From CAZFBR01 sp035353495 [NCBI: uncultured bacterium] (GTDB lineage: Bacteria; DAOPZR01), in contig CAZFBR010000109.1 in NCBI GenBank assembly GCA_964517215.1, positions 1 through 11,639 on the forward strand: DNA of 11,639 nt. Direction: 5' to 3'. The translations under genes and the position numbers were made by a program. The notes under the pieces are model-generated. The model was not told the origin of the DNA, did no database searches, and saw only the letters and a program-made list of their open reading frames with translations. Every line of letters starts with the position of its first letter. Position 1 is the first letter of the stretch. Below, one piece after another: positions 1 through 7,422 of this stretch.

Positions 1-1367
1 GCCTCCAGCGACACCGCCATGGCGGCGCGATCGACCTTCATCAGCAGATCATCCAACAACCATCCAACAAAATCAGTCGCCATGCAACAAATCCGCGGAT
101 CCAACCCGCGATACTGCCGGTCCAGTCGCTCGAGATAATCCCCCTTCGCCACCACCAGCGCAGCGAGAAAATCGCCGGTGAGCAGCGTGCGCTTGTCGAG
201 GTCGTCACAGATCCGCGTCAGGCCGTGATACGGCTCGTTCGCGCGCGGCGGGTTGAGGTACCGGTCGTACCCGCCAAACACCTCGTCCCCCCCTTCGCCG
301 GTCAGGGCCACCGTGATCTGCGACCGCGCGGCCTGCGCCAGCAGATAGGTCGGCACCGCCGCATAATCGGCATGCGGCTCATCCAGCATCCAGACCAGCT
401 TCGGCAGCAGGGTCGTCAGGTCGGCGTCATCGACCATGATTTCATGATGCTCGGTGCCCAGATGCTGCGCCACCTGCCGGGCAAAGGGCAATTCCGCCGA
501 CGCGCCGTCGTCACCGGCAAAACCGACGGCAAAGGTGCGCAGGGGGGACGCGCCCGCCAGCTGCATCAGCGCCGCCACCCCGCTGGAATCGACCCCGCCG
601 CTAAGGAACACGCCGATGGGCACGTCGGCGATCATCTGGCGCTTGACCGCACGCGCCAGCTGGGCGGCAAAACCCTGCGCGGTATAGTGCGGCTTCACGT
701 CGTACGACAGCTGCCACCAGCGCGAGACCGTGCTTTCGCCGTCACACCAGCGCAATTGGCAGCCGGGCATGAGCCGATGCACCCCGCGCAGCGCGCTTTC
801 TTCGCCCGCGATGTACTGGTGGCTGAAGAAGGCGTCGAGCGGCCGCAGATTGAGCTCGCGCCGCACCACCCCGGCCGCCAGCAGCGCCTTGATCTCCGAC
901 GCAAACCACAGCTGGCCGTCCACGATCGTGTAATAGAGCGGCTTGATGCCGGCATGGTCGCGTGCCAGCAGCAGCGTGCGTTCCGGCGCATCCCAGACGG
1001 CCAGCGCAAACATGCCGTTGAGCCGGGACACGAAATCGGCGCCATACTGCTCGTACAGATGGACAATGACCTCGGTGTCGCAGCGGGTGGCAAAGAGATG
1101 CCCCTGCTGCTCCAGCTGCGCGCGCAGTTCGGGATAGTTGTAGATCTCGCCGTTATAGACAGTAGCCACCGTGCGGGTTTCATTCCAGACCGGCTGGGTC
1201 CCCCCCTGCGGGTCGATCACCGCCAGGCGGCGCATCCCCAGCGCAATACCCTCACCGGCATACAACCCCTCGCCGTCAGGACCGCGATGGCGGATGCTGT
1301 CGGTCATCGCGCGCAGGACCCGTTCCCGCGCCATGCGCTCGCCCGTGAATCCGGCTATCCCGCACAT
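1..1367 (-). CDS. asnB: Asparagine synthase (glutamine-hydrolysing), 3' end beyond window
   Basis: Transfers the amide nitrogen of glutamine to aspartate in an ATP-dependent reaction in the cytosol. The start (cat at 1365-1367) gives MCGIAGF, placing the catalytic Cys2 nucleophile of the class II glutaminase domain right after the initiator Met. The glutaminase domain spans about residues 1-200, with RHRGPDG near 26-32, YNGEIYNY near 71-78 and CDTEV near 96-100. The synthetase domain follows, with the PPi-loop motif SGGVDSS at 256-262 and a later GEGGDEVFGGYDRY. About 455 codons are present and the frame is open to the left edge; family members are usually 550-650 residues, so the C-terminus is missing. 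A GGGGA stretch 6 bases before the ATG is the likely ribosome site. The gene overlaps the upstream methyltransferase by 13 bases, so the two are probably translationally coupled. AsnB-type proteins are often found in surface-glycan and natural-product loci, where the real acceptor may not be free aspartate; this cannot be told here. Confidence 0.95.
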   Translation of the reverse strand, partial: MCGIAGFTGERMARERVLRAMTDSIRHRGPDGEGLYAGEGIALGMRRLAVIDPQGGTQPVWNETRTVATVYNGEIYNYPELRAQLEQQGHLFATRCDTEVIVHLYEQYGADFVSRLNGMFALAVWDAPERTLLLARDHAGIKPLYYTIVDGQLWFASEIKALLAAGVVRRELNLRPLDAFFSHQYIAGEESALRGVHRLMPGCQLRWCDGESTVSRWWQLSYDVKPHYTAQGFAAQLARAVKRQMIADVPIGVFLSGGVDSSGVAALMQLAGASPLRTFAVGFAGDDGASAELPFARQVAQHLGTEHHEIMVDDADLTTLLPKLVWMLDEPHADYAAVPTYLLAQAARSQITVALTGEGGDEVFGGYDRYLNPPRANEPYHGLTRICDDLDKRTLLTGDFLAALVVAKGDYLERLDRQYRGLDPRICCMATDFVGWLLDDLLMKVDRAAMAVSLE

Positions 1368-2236
1368 GGGCTATCCCCGGCATTACGGACGGCGGCCGCG
1401 TCCAGCTGTGCCAGCACGGTCATTTCACGGCGCAACCCGCGCCGCCGCGCACCCCACGCGGTAATCGCCCGCGCCCAGCGCTCCCATTGCGTGCCGCGCA
1501 CCGGTTCGAGCAGGCCATCGTCCCAGACCTGCACCCGGCCGAACCCGGCGTCCGCCAGCAGGCGGCGCAGGTCATCCTCCGTGAAATGCAGCAGATGCTG
1601 ATTGAGATCGAGCGGATAGAGCCAGCGGCGATATTCATCGGCAAAGGCCGCCGGCGCCGCCGCCCGGCAGGCCTCGAAATCCGGCACCCGGATGAGCAGC
1701 CGCCCGCCCGGCCGAAGCCACCGGGCGATGCGGGCCAGCGCGGTCCGCGGCTCGGGGAGGTGTTCCAGCACATCCCAGAGCGTCACCACCGCGAGCGTCC
1801 CGTCGGCGACCGCTGCGGCCAGCAGCTCGCCGCGCGCGACGGGAATGTCGCGCTGCCGGGCCAGCGTCACCGCGCCGGCGAGCGGCTCCACACCGCGCGC
1901 CGCCCAGCCCGCCGCGCACGCCTGCGCGACAAAGACGCCGGTAAACGCCCCGACATCAAGCAGCGCCCCGTCGGGCTCGCCGAGGCGGGCCAGCGCCAGG
2001 GCATACCGCTGCCGCAGCGTCGGCACCAGCGCGCGATCGTACCACGCAAAATAATCCGGATCGTACGCGCGCTGATAGAACGCCCGCTGCGCCGCGTCAC
2101 TGTAGCGCGGCGCGGTGTACTGCAGGCCGCAGCGGCAACAGCCCGCCACGCCGAACGGCGGTGCCGTGAGCACCACCGCGCGTTCGGTGCTGCCGCAACT
2201 CGGGCAAGGGGGCGTAATAACGTCATTGGCGTCCAT
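1355..2236 (-). CDS. Class I SAM-dependent methyltransferase with N-terminal zinc ribbon
   Basis: The 293-residue product starts at the ATG at 2236, chosen because GGGGGAG lies 6 bases upstream; the frame stays open further upstream but without a good ribosome site. Residues 11-36 form a zinc ribbon from two knuckles, C11-x2-C14 (CPSCGS) and C33-x2-C36. A Methyltransf_23/UbiG-like Rossmann domain follows, with SAM motif I LLDVGAFTG at 92-100, an acidic GVEP after strand 2, the LWDVLEHL motif at 153-160 and RPGGRLLIRVPDF near 175-187. Family members with this CPxCG ribbon plus methyltransferase layout often sit in polysaccharide or secondary-metabolite loci and methylate sugars or lipids; the substrate here is unknown. 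Its 3' end overlaps asnB by 13 bases, supporting a two-gene unit. There are 83 bases between the cardiolipin synthase stop and this start, with no clear promoter or terminator seen. Confidence 0.9.
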   Translation of the reverse strand: MDANDVITPPCPSCGSTERAVVLTAPPFGVAGCCRCGLQYTAPRYSDAAQRAFYQRAYDPDYFAWYDRALVPTLRQRYALALARLGEPDGALLDVGAFTGVFVAQACAAGWAARGVEPLAGAVTLARQRDIPVARGELLAAAVADGTLAVVTLWDVLEHLPEPRTALARIARWLRPGGRLLIRVPDFEACRAAAPAAFADEYRRWLYPLDLNQHLLHFTEDDLRRLLADAGFGRVQVWDDGLLEPVRGTQWERWARAITAWGARRRGLRREMTVLAQLDAAAVRNAGDSPCAG

Positions 2237-2319
2237 CAGCGCTCCCCCTGCACTCGATCCGCGCCCCGCACCGGCCGCAACAGCCGGCGCAGCCGTCGCC
2301 AATGACCACAGCGCGCCCC

Positions 2320-3777
2320 CTACAGCAGCGGCGCAAACAGCGCGCACAGGTTGTTCTTGAACTGATGCACATAGCCCCACTGCCGCAGCAGCGCCGTCGA
2401 CACTCGCTGCGATTTGCCGATTTCCGCAAGCAATTCGCCGGTCAGGCGGCCGATGATTTCATCGCCCGACAGGACCAGATTCAATTCGAAGTTGAGGCGC
2501 AGCGAGCGGTAGTCGAGATTGGCCGACCCCACCATCGCCCAGGACCGGTCAATGATGATCGCCTTGCCGTGGATGAACGGAAGCGGCCGGCGATAGACAT
2601 GCACGCCCGCGGCATGCAGTTCGGGGAACAGCGAATAGGCCGCGCGCGAAGTGACGCGATGATCGCTGCGGACGGGCAGGATGAGATGCACCGCCACCCC
2701 CGCCAGCGCCGCGGTCTTGATCGCCTCGAGGATGGCCGGGTCGGGATAAAAATACGGGGTCACCATCAGGATTTCCTCGCGGGCGGAGGTGATGGCGCCG
2801 AAGTAGGCGCGGCTCATCACCTGGTCCTGCTCGTCCGGCCCGGAGGCGATGACCCGGGCCAGCACCGGACCGTGCGCCTCGGCGCGCGGAAAGTACTTGT
2901 CCTCGACCAGCATCTCCTCGGTCATCACGAACCAGTCCTCGGCGAACACCTCCTGCAGCTGCGTTACCACCGGGCCCAAAATGCGAAAATGATAGTCGTG
3001 CACCAGCGTGGTGGGACAACCGCGCGGCTGGCGGCAGTAGCGGGTCGAGTTTTCCGCATGCAGGTTCAGTCCGCCGGTGTAGCCGATGCGGCCGTCGATA
3101 ACGGCATTCTTGCGGTGGTTGCGCAGATTGAACTGGAAGCCGCGCTTGATCGGGTTGAGCTGCCCGAACGGCTCGATCTGCACGCCCTCGCCGCGCAGGA
3201 AATGGAGCAGGGTGTCCGAGAGGTGCATGCTGCCGACCGCATCGAACAGCACGCGCACTTCGATCCCCTCCTTGGCGCGCGCGGCCAGCAGCCCGCCCAG
3301 CTCCCAGCCGAATTCGTCGTCGGCGAGGATATATGACTGGATGTGCACGCTCGACTGCGCCTCAGCGATATCCTTAAACAGGCGCGGGTACGCTTCCTGC
3401 CCGGCGATGAGCAGTTCGACCGCATTCCCCTCGACGGTGGGGCGCTGGTTGAGCCGGGCAAAGAGGCGATGGCAGCGCACCACGCTGCGATAGCGCTCGT
3501 CGGCGGTGAAATCCGCCTGGAACTTGCTGATCCCCGCGTCGGCGTCGAACTTCTGGCGGACGGCAAACCGCCGCTTGATCCGCTTCTTCATCCGGCGGTT
3601 GTTGATGATGATCCCGAACAGCAGATACGAGAGCAGCCCGATAAACGGCACGGTGATGACGTAGAAGATCCAGAACGCCTTGGCGATGGGCTCCTTGCGC
3701 TGCATAACGAGATGGACAATGACCCCGCCCGCGCAGAGCACATCGGCAACGGTGACAATGACGGCCAGCCGTTCCAT
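2320..3777 (-). CDS. cls: Cardiolipin synthase, phospholipase D superfamily
   Basis: Makes cardiolipin by phosphatidyl transfer between phospholipids at the cytoplasmic membrane. The 485-residue product matches the usual length of bacterial Cls (about 480-510). Two N-terminal membrane segments (about 3-24 and 33-58, PLDc_N type) are followed by a basic stretch NNRRMKKRIKRR. Two phospholipase D HKD motifs are complete: H221-R-K223-x4-D228 with GYTGGLNL after it, and H403-G-K405-x4-D410 followed by GSANLDYRS. The ATG at 3777 has GGGGG 8 bases upstream and overlaps the preceding gene's stop by one base (TGATG), a sign of translational coupling. The linker after the first HKD motif (about 241-262) is unusual: it carries two cysteines and reads VHDYHFRI where homologues typically have a W-x-D-x-H-x-R element. 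Assignment to Cls rather than another PLD transphosphatidylase rests on the overall architecture. Confidence 0.94.
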   Translation of the reverse strand: MERLAVIVTVADVLCAGGVIVHLVMQRKEPIAKAFWIFYVITVPFIGLLSYLLFGIIINNRRMKKRIKRRFAVRQKFDADAGISKFQADFTADERYRSVVRCHRLFARLNQRPTVEGNAVELLIAGQEAYPRLFKDIAEAQSSVHIQSYILADDEFGWELGGLLAARAKEGIEVRVLFDAVGSMHLSDTLLHFLRGEGVQIEPFGQLNPIKRGFQFNLRNHRKNAVIDGRIGYTGGLNLHAENSTRYCRQPRGCPTTLVHDYHFRILGPVVTQLQEVFAEDWFVMTEEMLVEDKYFPRAEAHGPVLARVIASGPDEQDQVMSRAYFGAITSAREEILMVTPYFYPDPAILEAIKTAALAGVAVHLILPVRSDHRVTSRAAYSLFPELHAAGVHVYRRPLPFIHGKAIIIDRSWAMVGSANLDYRSLRLNFELNLVLSGDEIIGRLTGELLAEIGKSQRVSTALLRQWGYVHQFKNNLCALFAPLL

Positions 3778-4685
3778 CAGATATGCCCCCGCAGCGCACG
3801 CGTCAGCCGCCCGTCGAGCCACACGTCGAATGCGGCGCGCTGCGGCCGGCTGATCCGCAGGTCGTACAGGTCGGGCGCGATCCGGAACGGATTGTCGCGG
3901 GTGCCCGCGCGCCGCTGCCGGCGGGCAGCCAGCAGCGGGGTGCTCCCCACCGGATCGTAGCGCACCGCGCGCGAGCCGTCGGGATCGCGCAAATATTCGA
4001 GCGCCACCCCCAGCGTCACATTCTGCAGCAGCGGCAGGTACTTCGGGTCGGGCTGCCAGGGGAGATGGCGCGCCAGTCCGGTCGCGAACCGCTGCCAGGC
4101 GGTGAGATTGCCGATGAGGATGCTCGTCCCGAACAGGCGGTTGCCCGCGGCATGATTCAGGCGCCCCTTCTCCCACACACACCGCAGCAGGCGATTGCAG
4201 GCGGGCGGATGGTAACGGACCAGATGGCGGGCGACGCGCCACAACCGCTGATCGAGCGCCAGCTCGCAGTGCGTCTCCCAGAACACATGCGCCGCCTTGC
4301 CCGGGAGCGGGGCGCTGAACAGCTGGGTCGGCACATAAAAATTGTGGGCGGTAACGTCGGCGGCCAGATGCGAGAGATAGCCCCAGGCAAAGGCCCGCTG
4401 CTCGTCGTTCTCCGCCCGGGCGAGAATGGTTGCCCCGATGCCCCAGTTGTGGCAATGGCGCGGCCCGCCGCGCGAGCCCTTGCCAACGTAAATGTCCGCG
4501 CTGATCGTCCCGTAGAGGAAGGCGGCAAACCATTCCGAGAGCAGCGCCGCCGCCGCGGGCGCCAGGAGATTGAGATTGAACGCGGCGTAGTATCCGGCAA
4601 AGAGATGCGTCGCCGGCCCCCACGCCAGCGCCGGCGCCGGCAGCAGCACGAGCAGCGCCGCCCACCACAACGTTCGCGCCTTCAT
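3777..4685 (-). CDS. Secreted zinc-dependent phospholipase C family protein
   Basis: The 302-residue precursor has a typical signal peptide, residues 1-21, ending PAPALA before W22. In the Zn_dep_PLPC family (Bacillus cereus PLC type) the mature protein begins with a Trp whose N-terminus binds zinc, and the sequence here continues WGPATH, supplying H27. Other likely metal ligands are D64 (TISAD), H77/H79 (HCHNW), and H106, D110 and H114 in GYLSHLAADVTAH. Members hydrolyse phospholipid head groups, but many bacterial relatives annotated this way are uncharacterised, so activity is inferred. The start overlaps the upstream gene by ATGA (4682-4685) and the stop shares one base with the cls start, so three genes are probably made from one message. 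A secreted lipid hydrolase beside a cardiolipin synthase suggests a role in envelope lipid turnover. Confidence 0.87.
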   Translation of the reverse strand: MKARTLWWAALLVLLPAPALAWGPATHLFAGYYAAFNLNLLAPAAAALLSEWFAAFLYGTISADIYVGKGSRGGPRHCHNWGIGATILARAENDEQRAFAWGYLSHLAADVTAHNFYVPTQLFSAPLPGKAAHVFWETHCELALDQRLWRVARHLVRYHPPACNRLLRCVWEKGRLNHAAGNRLFGTSILIGNLTAWQRFATGLARHLPWQPDPKYLPLLQNVTLGVALEYLRDPDGSRAVRYDPVGSTPLLAARRQRRAGTRDNPFRIAPDLYDLRISRPQRAAFDVWLDGRLTRALRGHI

Positions 4686-5308
4686 CGGTTGCCGCCCATC
4701 CCCTCAATGATGATGATCTTCGCCTCAATGCGCTGATCGTTTGGGGCCAGCCGCTGCGCGGCCTGATATGCGGTGAGGGCCTCACGGTTCCGGCGCTGCG
4801 CAAAGAGCGACTCCGCCAGCAGGAACTGCGCGCCGGCATGCGCCGGCGTCTCCTGCAGCAGCGCGCGGCAGATCCCTTCCGCCTCGACGCCCTTGCCGCG
4901 CAGGATCAGCGATTGCGCCTGCTCCAGACGGGGATCGCCACCGGCCTGAAAGAGCGTATGCACCAGGATCGCACCGCCCCACAACAGCAGCATGAGTGCC
5001 ACAAACAAAAGCGGACGTGACGTGCCGGTGGCTTTCGCGGTCAATACGGCAAGCCAGGACGGTTCATCAGCAACCGCCACCGTCGCCGGCGATGCGGGGA
5101 CTGCTGCCGGCACCGGTTGCGCGCCGGGGCTGGGTTCCTGATACAGTTCCGGCACAGCATGCAGCGCCTGCCACTGTTCTTCACCCGCCCGGCAGACCTG
5201 CGTCTCAGCGCTCAGTCCGGGCCAGGTCAGGACCTCGGCCGCGGTATACGGTCCGGCCGGTTCCGCGCCATCAAGAATGTACCATTGTCCGCCGCCGGCT
5301 GCCGCCAT
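4682..5308 (-). CDS. GYF_2-domain, single-pass membrane, TPR-like protein
   Basis: The product is 208 residues. Residues 8-55 match the GYF_2 (DUF4339) pattern: WYILDG, GPYTAAEV and a final W-x-A-L. A proline/alanine-rich linker (56-82) leads to one membrane segment at about 99-119. The C-terminal part (about 125-200) looks like a pair of TPR helices (ALLQETPAHAGAQFLLAESLF and AYQAAQRLAPND). The domain order suggests a cytoplasmic GYF_2 domain and an extracytoplasmic TPR scaffold, although topology is inferred. Two ATGs lie in tandem at 5311 and 5308. The ribosome site GGAGG lies 2 bases before the first and 5 before the second, so 5308 is preferred. The gene overlaps the phospholipase gene by ATGA. 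No enzymatic function is visible; it may organise the lipid enzymes that follow. Confidence 0.83.
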   Translation of the reverse strand: MAAAGGGQWYILDGAEPAGPYTAAEVLTWPGLSAETQVCRAGEEQWQALHAVPELYQEPSPGAQPVPAAVPASPATVAVADEPSWLAVLTAKATGTSRPLLFVALMLLLWGGAILVHTLFQAGGDPRLEQAQSLILRGKGVEAEGICRALLQETPAHAGAQFLLAESLFAQRRNREALTAYQAAQRLAPNDQRIEAKIIIIEGMGGNR

Positions 5309-5332
5309 CATCCCCTCCCGAAGGATGCGGAC

Positions 5333-5362
5333 ATCATAGCATCAGCCGCCGACGTGCGACAA
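5333..5362 (-). promoter_or_regulatory. Candidate promoter for the GYF_2-phospholipase-cls operon
   Basis: Reading leftward: TTGTCG (5362-5357), an 18-base spacer, then TATGAT (5338-5333) preceded by TGC, an extended -10. Predicted transcription start is near 5326, about 18 bases before the translation start. It lies in the 66-base gap after the 4Fe-4S gene, so the lipid module could be expressed separately from it. No terminator is evident in the gap. Confidence 0.5.
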
Positions 5363-5374
5363 GCGCGAGCAGGT

Positions 5375-6010
5375 TCAGGAAAGCGCCTGTTTCGGGCATT
5401 TGACCACGCAACTGCCGCATTTGCTGCAGTCGCTGCCGGGCACAACGCCGGTTGCCTTGTACTCGGCGGGATTAAGTCCCATCGGGCATTGGCGCGCGCA
5501 GACCCCGCATTCGACGCACGACTCCGCCACGCGGATGGAGGTGCGCTCGCCGCCCAGCACACCCTGCAGCGTGCCCATCGGGCAGATCACGCACCAGGTG
5601 CGCGGATGAAAAATGACCGCAAGGGGCAGGGCCACGGCCGTGGTCAGGATGCACATGGTGACGAAAACGAAACCAAGCCGCTCGAGGTCCGAGCCGGCAT
5701 ACCAGACGCGCAGCAGCATGAAGAACATCAGCAGCACAAAGACACCCCAGCGGAACCCCGTCGTCCGGAAGAGCGCAGGGATGTGCCGGCGGGTGGTCAG
5801 CGGCGACATGGCAATCTCCAGGAAGGCGCCGCGCGGGCAGAACCAGCCGCACCAGTGCCGGCCGCGGAACATGGCCAGCACCAGAAACAGCACCATCATG
5901 CCGCCCACTGCAAAACCAAGATACGGCCAGTAGATGCCGCCGATAATGATCACCGGCAACAGCCACATCGTGATCCGCTGGATAATCTTTCGTTTGCCTG
6001 TATCTGCCAT
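5375..6010 (-). CDS. NapH/YccM-type membrane 4Fe-4S protein
   Basis: A 211-residue membrane ferredoxin-like protein, likely an electron carrier between quinone or another membrane donor and a partner oxidoreductase. Roughly four membrane segments are visible (about 15-33, 34-49, 87-105 and 111-134). Two paired-Cys motifs typical of the NapH family follow membrane segments: C54GWFC58P and C140VIC143P. The C-terminus has two 4Fe-4S clusters, C165-x2-C168-x2-C171-x3-C175P and C195-x2-C198-x2-C201-x3-C205P. The ATG at 6010 is chosen because GAGGAGGAG lies about 7 bases upstream; an in-frame GTG at 6028 would lie in that ribosome site. No partner (NapG, NosR/RnfB or periplasmic reductase) is adjacent, so the pathway is unknown. 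It is shorter than NapH (about 280 residues), mainly through fewer membrane segments. Transcribed leftward from a strong promoter, divergent from the peptidase gene. Confidence 0.88.
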   Translation of the reverse strand: MADTGKRKIIQRITMWLLPVIIIGGIYWPYLGFAVGGMMVLFLVLAMFRGRHWCGWFCPRGAFLEIAMSPLTTRRHIPALFRTTGFRWGVFVLLMFFMLLRVWYAGSDLERLGFVFVTMCILTTAVALPLAVIFHPRTWCVICPMGTLQGVLGGERTSIRVAESCVECGVCARQCPMGLNPAEYKATGVVPGSDCSKCGSCVVKCPKQALS

Positions 6011-6029
6011 TACGGTACTCCTCCTCACG

Positions 6030-6044
6030 TGCCCGCTTCGGGCA
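6030..6044 (-). other. Small hairpin in the 5' leader of the 4Fe-4S gene
   Basis: The message strand reads TGCCCG-AAG-CGGGCA, a perfect 6-bp GC-rich stem with a 3-base loop. It starts about three bases from the predicted transcript start and ends 19 bases before the ATG, just upstream of the ribosome site. It may protect the 5' end of the transcript; a regulatory role is inference. No U-tract follows, so it is not a terminator. Confidence 0.4.
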
Positions 6045-6053
6045 ACCGGGACC

Positions 6054-6082
6054 AGTGTACCCGCGCCCGATCATCCTGTCAA
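6054..6082 (-). promoter_or_regulatory. Strong sigma70-type promoter of the 4Fe-4S gene
   Basis: Reading leftward: a perfect TTGACA (6082-6077), a 17-base spacer, then TACACT (6059-6054), 4/6 to TATAAT. Predicted start near 6047, giving a leader of about 37 bases. It has the best -35 box in the window and ideal spacing, so it may drive the whole leftward block, since gaps downstream are short. Confidence 0.7.
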
Positions 6083-6146
6083 CATTTTTCTGCCAGCCGT
6101 TCCTGCCGCAGGATACCCTCCACTTATACACCACACCGGCATCCCG

Positions 6147-6155
6147 TGCTACACT
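6147..6155 (+). promoter_or_regulatory. Candidate extended -10 promoter of the M28 peptidase gene
   Basis: TGCTACACT fits the extended -10 form TGn-TAnnnT. No convincing -35 box is found 16-18 bases upstream, which is common for extended -10 promoters. Predicted start near 6162, about 22 bases before the ATG. Confidence 0.4.
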
Positions 6156-6183
6156 AAGGGCAAACCACATTCGGGGGGTTTCC

Positions 6184-7389
6184 ATGACCGCTGACTTGAC
6201 TGCCAACGCCGCCCGGTATCTGCGGCAGCTCTGCACTTCGCATCCCCATCGTTGTGTGGGGAGTATCGGCAACCGTGCCGCCAGCCGGCTGGTCGCCGAC
6301 CATTTCGCCGCCTGCGGGCTCGCTCTCGATACGCTCGCCTTCGACTGCTTCGACTGGCACAATGACGGCGCCACGCTGCGCTGCGGGTCGGACCAGTTTC
6401 AGGTGCAGAGCGGGCCGTATTCGCTCCCCGCGCAGCTGACCGCGCCTTGTGCCGCTTTCGCAACAATTGACGCGCTGGAACAGGCCGATATCACCGGGAC
6501 AATCGTCCTGCTCCACGGCGAACTGGCGGGCGAGCAGCTTATGCCAAAGAACTTCCCGTTTTACAATCCGGAGGAACATCAGCGGGTCTATCGCGCGCTG
6601 GAAGGGCGCGGGGCGCTGGCGGTTTTGGCCGCCACCGCGCGCAATCCCGCCACCGCGGGCGCGGTCTACCCCTTCCCGCTCATTGAGGACGGCGATTTTT
6701 CCCTGCCCACGGCATATATGACCGACCGCGAAGGCGCCCGCCTGCTGGCCTGCGCCGGGCGCGAACTGGCCCTGACCATTGCCACCGCCCGCCAACCCGC
6801 CCGCGGGTACAATGTCATCGGCCGCTGCCGGCCCGGAACCAGCGAGCCGCGTATCGTCGTCTGCGCGCATCTCGATACCAAGCAGAACACGCCGGGCGCG
6901 CTGGATAACGCCGCCGGAGTGACCGTGCTCATGCTCCTTGCGGAACTGCTGCGCGACTACCGCGGCCCGCACGCCATTGAACTCAACGCCTTCAACGGCG
7001 AGGACTACTACGCCGCGCCCGGCCAACTCGCCTATCTCGAGGCGTGCGGCGATTTCAGCAGCGTGGCGCTTTGCGTCAATATCGACGCCGCCGGCTATCA
7101 TGGCGGCGGCACCGCCTACTCCCTCTACAACTGCCCGCCGGACATCAGCGCCGCGGTGCAGGCCGCCTGCACTGCGCCTGAGTTTGCCGCCGGCGAGCTG
7201 TGGTATCAGGGGGATCACAGCATGTTCATCCAGCAGGGGAGGCCGGCCATGGCAATCACCACCGCCGAACTGCTGCCGGTGATGACCCGCTACACGCATA
7301 CGCCGGCCGACACCATTGACCTGATTGATCCTGCCAAGCTGGCCGCCATTGCCACCGCCATCCGCGCCCTGCTGCCGGCACTGGCGTAA
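6184..7389 (+). CDS. M28-family zinc metallopeptidase (aminopeptidase-like)
   Basis: A 401-residue predicted two-zinc exopeptidase with no signal peptide, so probably cytosolic. The ATG at 6184 follows a run of six G (6174-6179) at good spacing. The frame is open upstream, but an earlier start would translate the promoter region. M28 ligands can be read in order: H229 and D231 (AHLDT), bridging D241 (GALDNAAG), catalytic E273 with ligand D274 (NGEDYY), D301 (NIDAAG) and H372 (YTHTPADT). Residues about 70-205, before the catalytic core, may be a PA-like lid; this is uncertain. The second acidic residue is Asp rather than the more frequent Glu, as in part of the family. It lies directly upstream of the small-peptide array, separated by a 93-base gap with its own promoter. 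It could trim peptides or leader fragments, but general peptide recycling is equally plausible. Confidence 0.9.
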   Translation: MTADLTANAARYLRQLCTSHPHRCVGSIGNRAASRLVADHFAACGLALDTLAFDCFDWHNDGATLRCGSDQFQVQSGPYSLPAQLTAPCAAFATIDALEQADITGTIVLLHGELAGEQLMPKNFPFYNPEEHQRVYRALEGRGALAVLAATARNPATAGAVYPFPLIEDGDFSLPTAYMTDREGARLLACAGRELALTIATARQPARGYNVIGRCRPGTSEPRIVVCAHLDTKQNTPGALDNAAGVTVLMLLAELLRDYRGPHAIELNAFNGEDYYAAPGQLAYLEACGDFSSVALCVNIDAAGYHGGGTAYSLYNCPPDISAAVQAACTAPEFAAGELWYQGDHSMFIQQGRPAMAITTAELLPVMTRYTHTPADTIDLIDPAKLAAIATAIRALLPALA

Positions 7390-7393
7390 GTTC

Positions 7394-7422
7394 TTGCCAG
7401 CATCTCGCAATAATGCTACATT
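7394..7422 (+). promoter_or_regulatory. Candidate promoter of the small-peptide array
   Basis: TTGCCA (7394-7399, 5/6 to TTGACA), a 17-base spacer and TACATT (7417-7422) preceded by TGC, so both a -35 and an extended -10. Predicted start near 7429, leaving a leader of about 54 bases before the first peptide gene. It begins only four bases after the peptidase stop and no terminator lies between, so the array can be transcribed both on its own and by readthrough. Confidence 0.6.

Noticed and set aside
225-1601. A 458-codon open frame on the plus strand
   Set aside because: It lies antisense to asnB and the methyltransferase, whose motifs are clear. Its product is Arg/His/Gln-rich with no domain, as expected for a shadow frame in GC-rich DNA.
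2237-2319. Possible intrinsic terminator between cls and the methyltransferase gene
   Set aside because: A weak 5-bp CCGGC/GCCGG stem is present, but there is no U-tract and the stem is within reach of chance in GC-rich DNA.
2302-3336. A 344-codon plus-strand frame
   Set aside because: It is antisense to cls, which has two intact HKD motifs; the composition is typical of a shadow frame.
2320-4839. A single 839-codon frame seeming to fuse cardiolipin synthase to a long N-terminal extension
   Set aside because: The extension reads the phospholipase and TPR genes in a wrong frame. Cls has its own ATG at 3777 with a good ribosome site and the standard length.
6011-6028. GTG start for the 4Fe-4S protein
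   Set aside because: The GTG lies in the Shine-Dalgarno stretch that serves the ATG at 6010.
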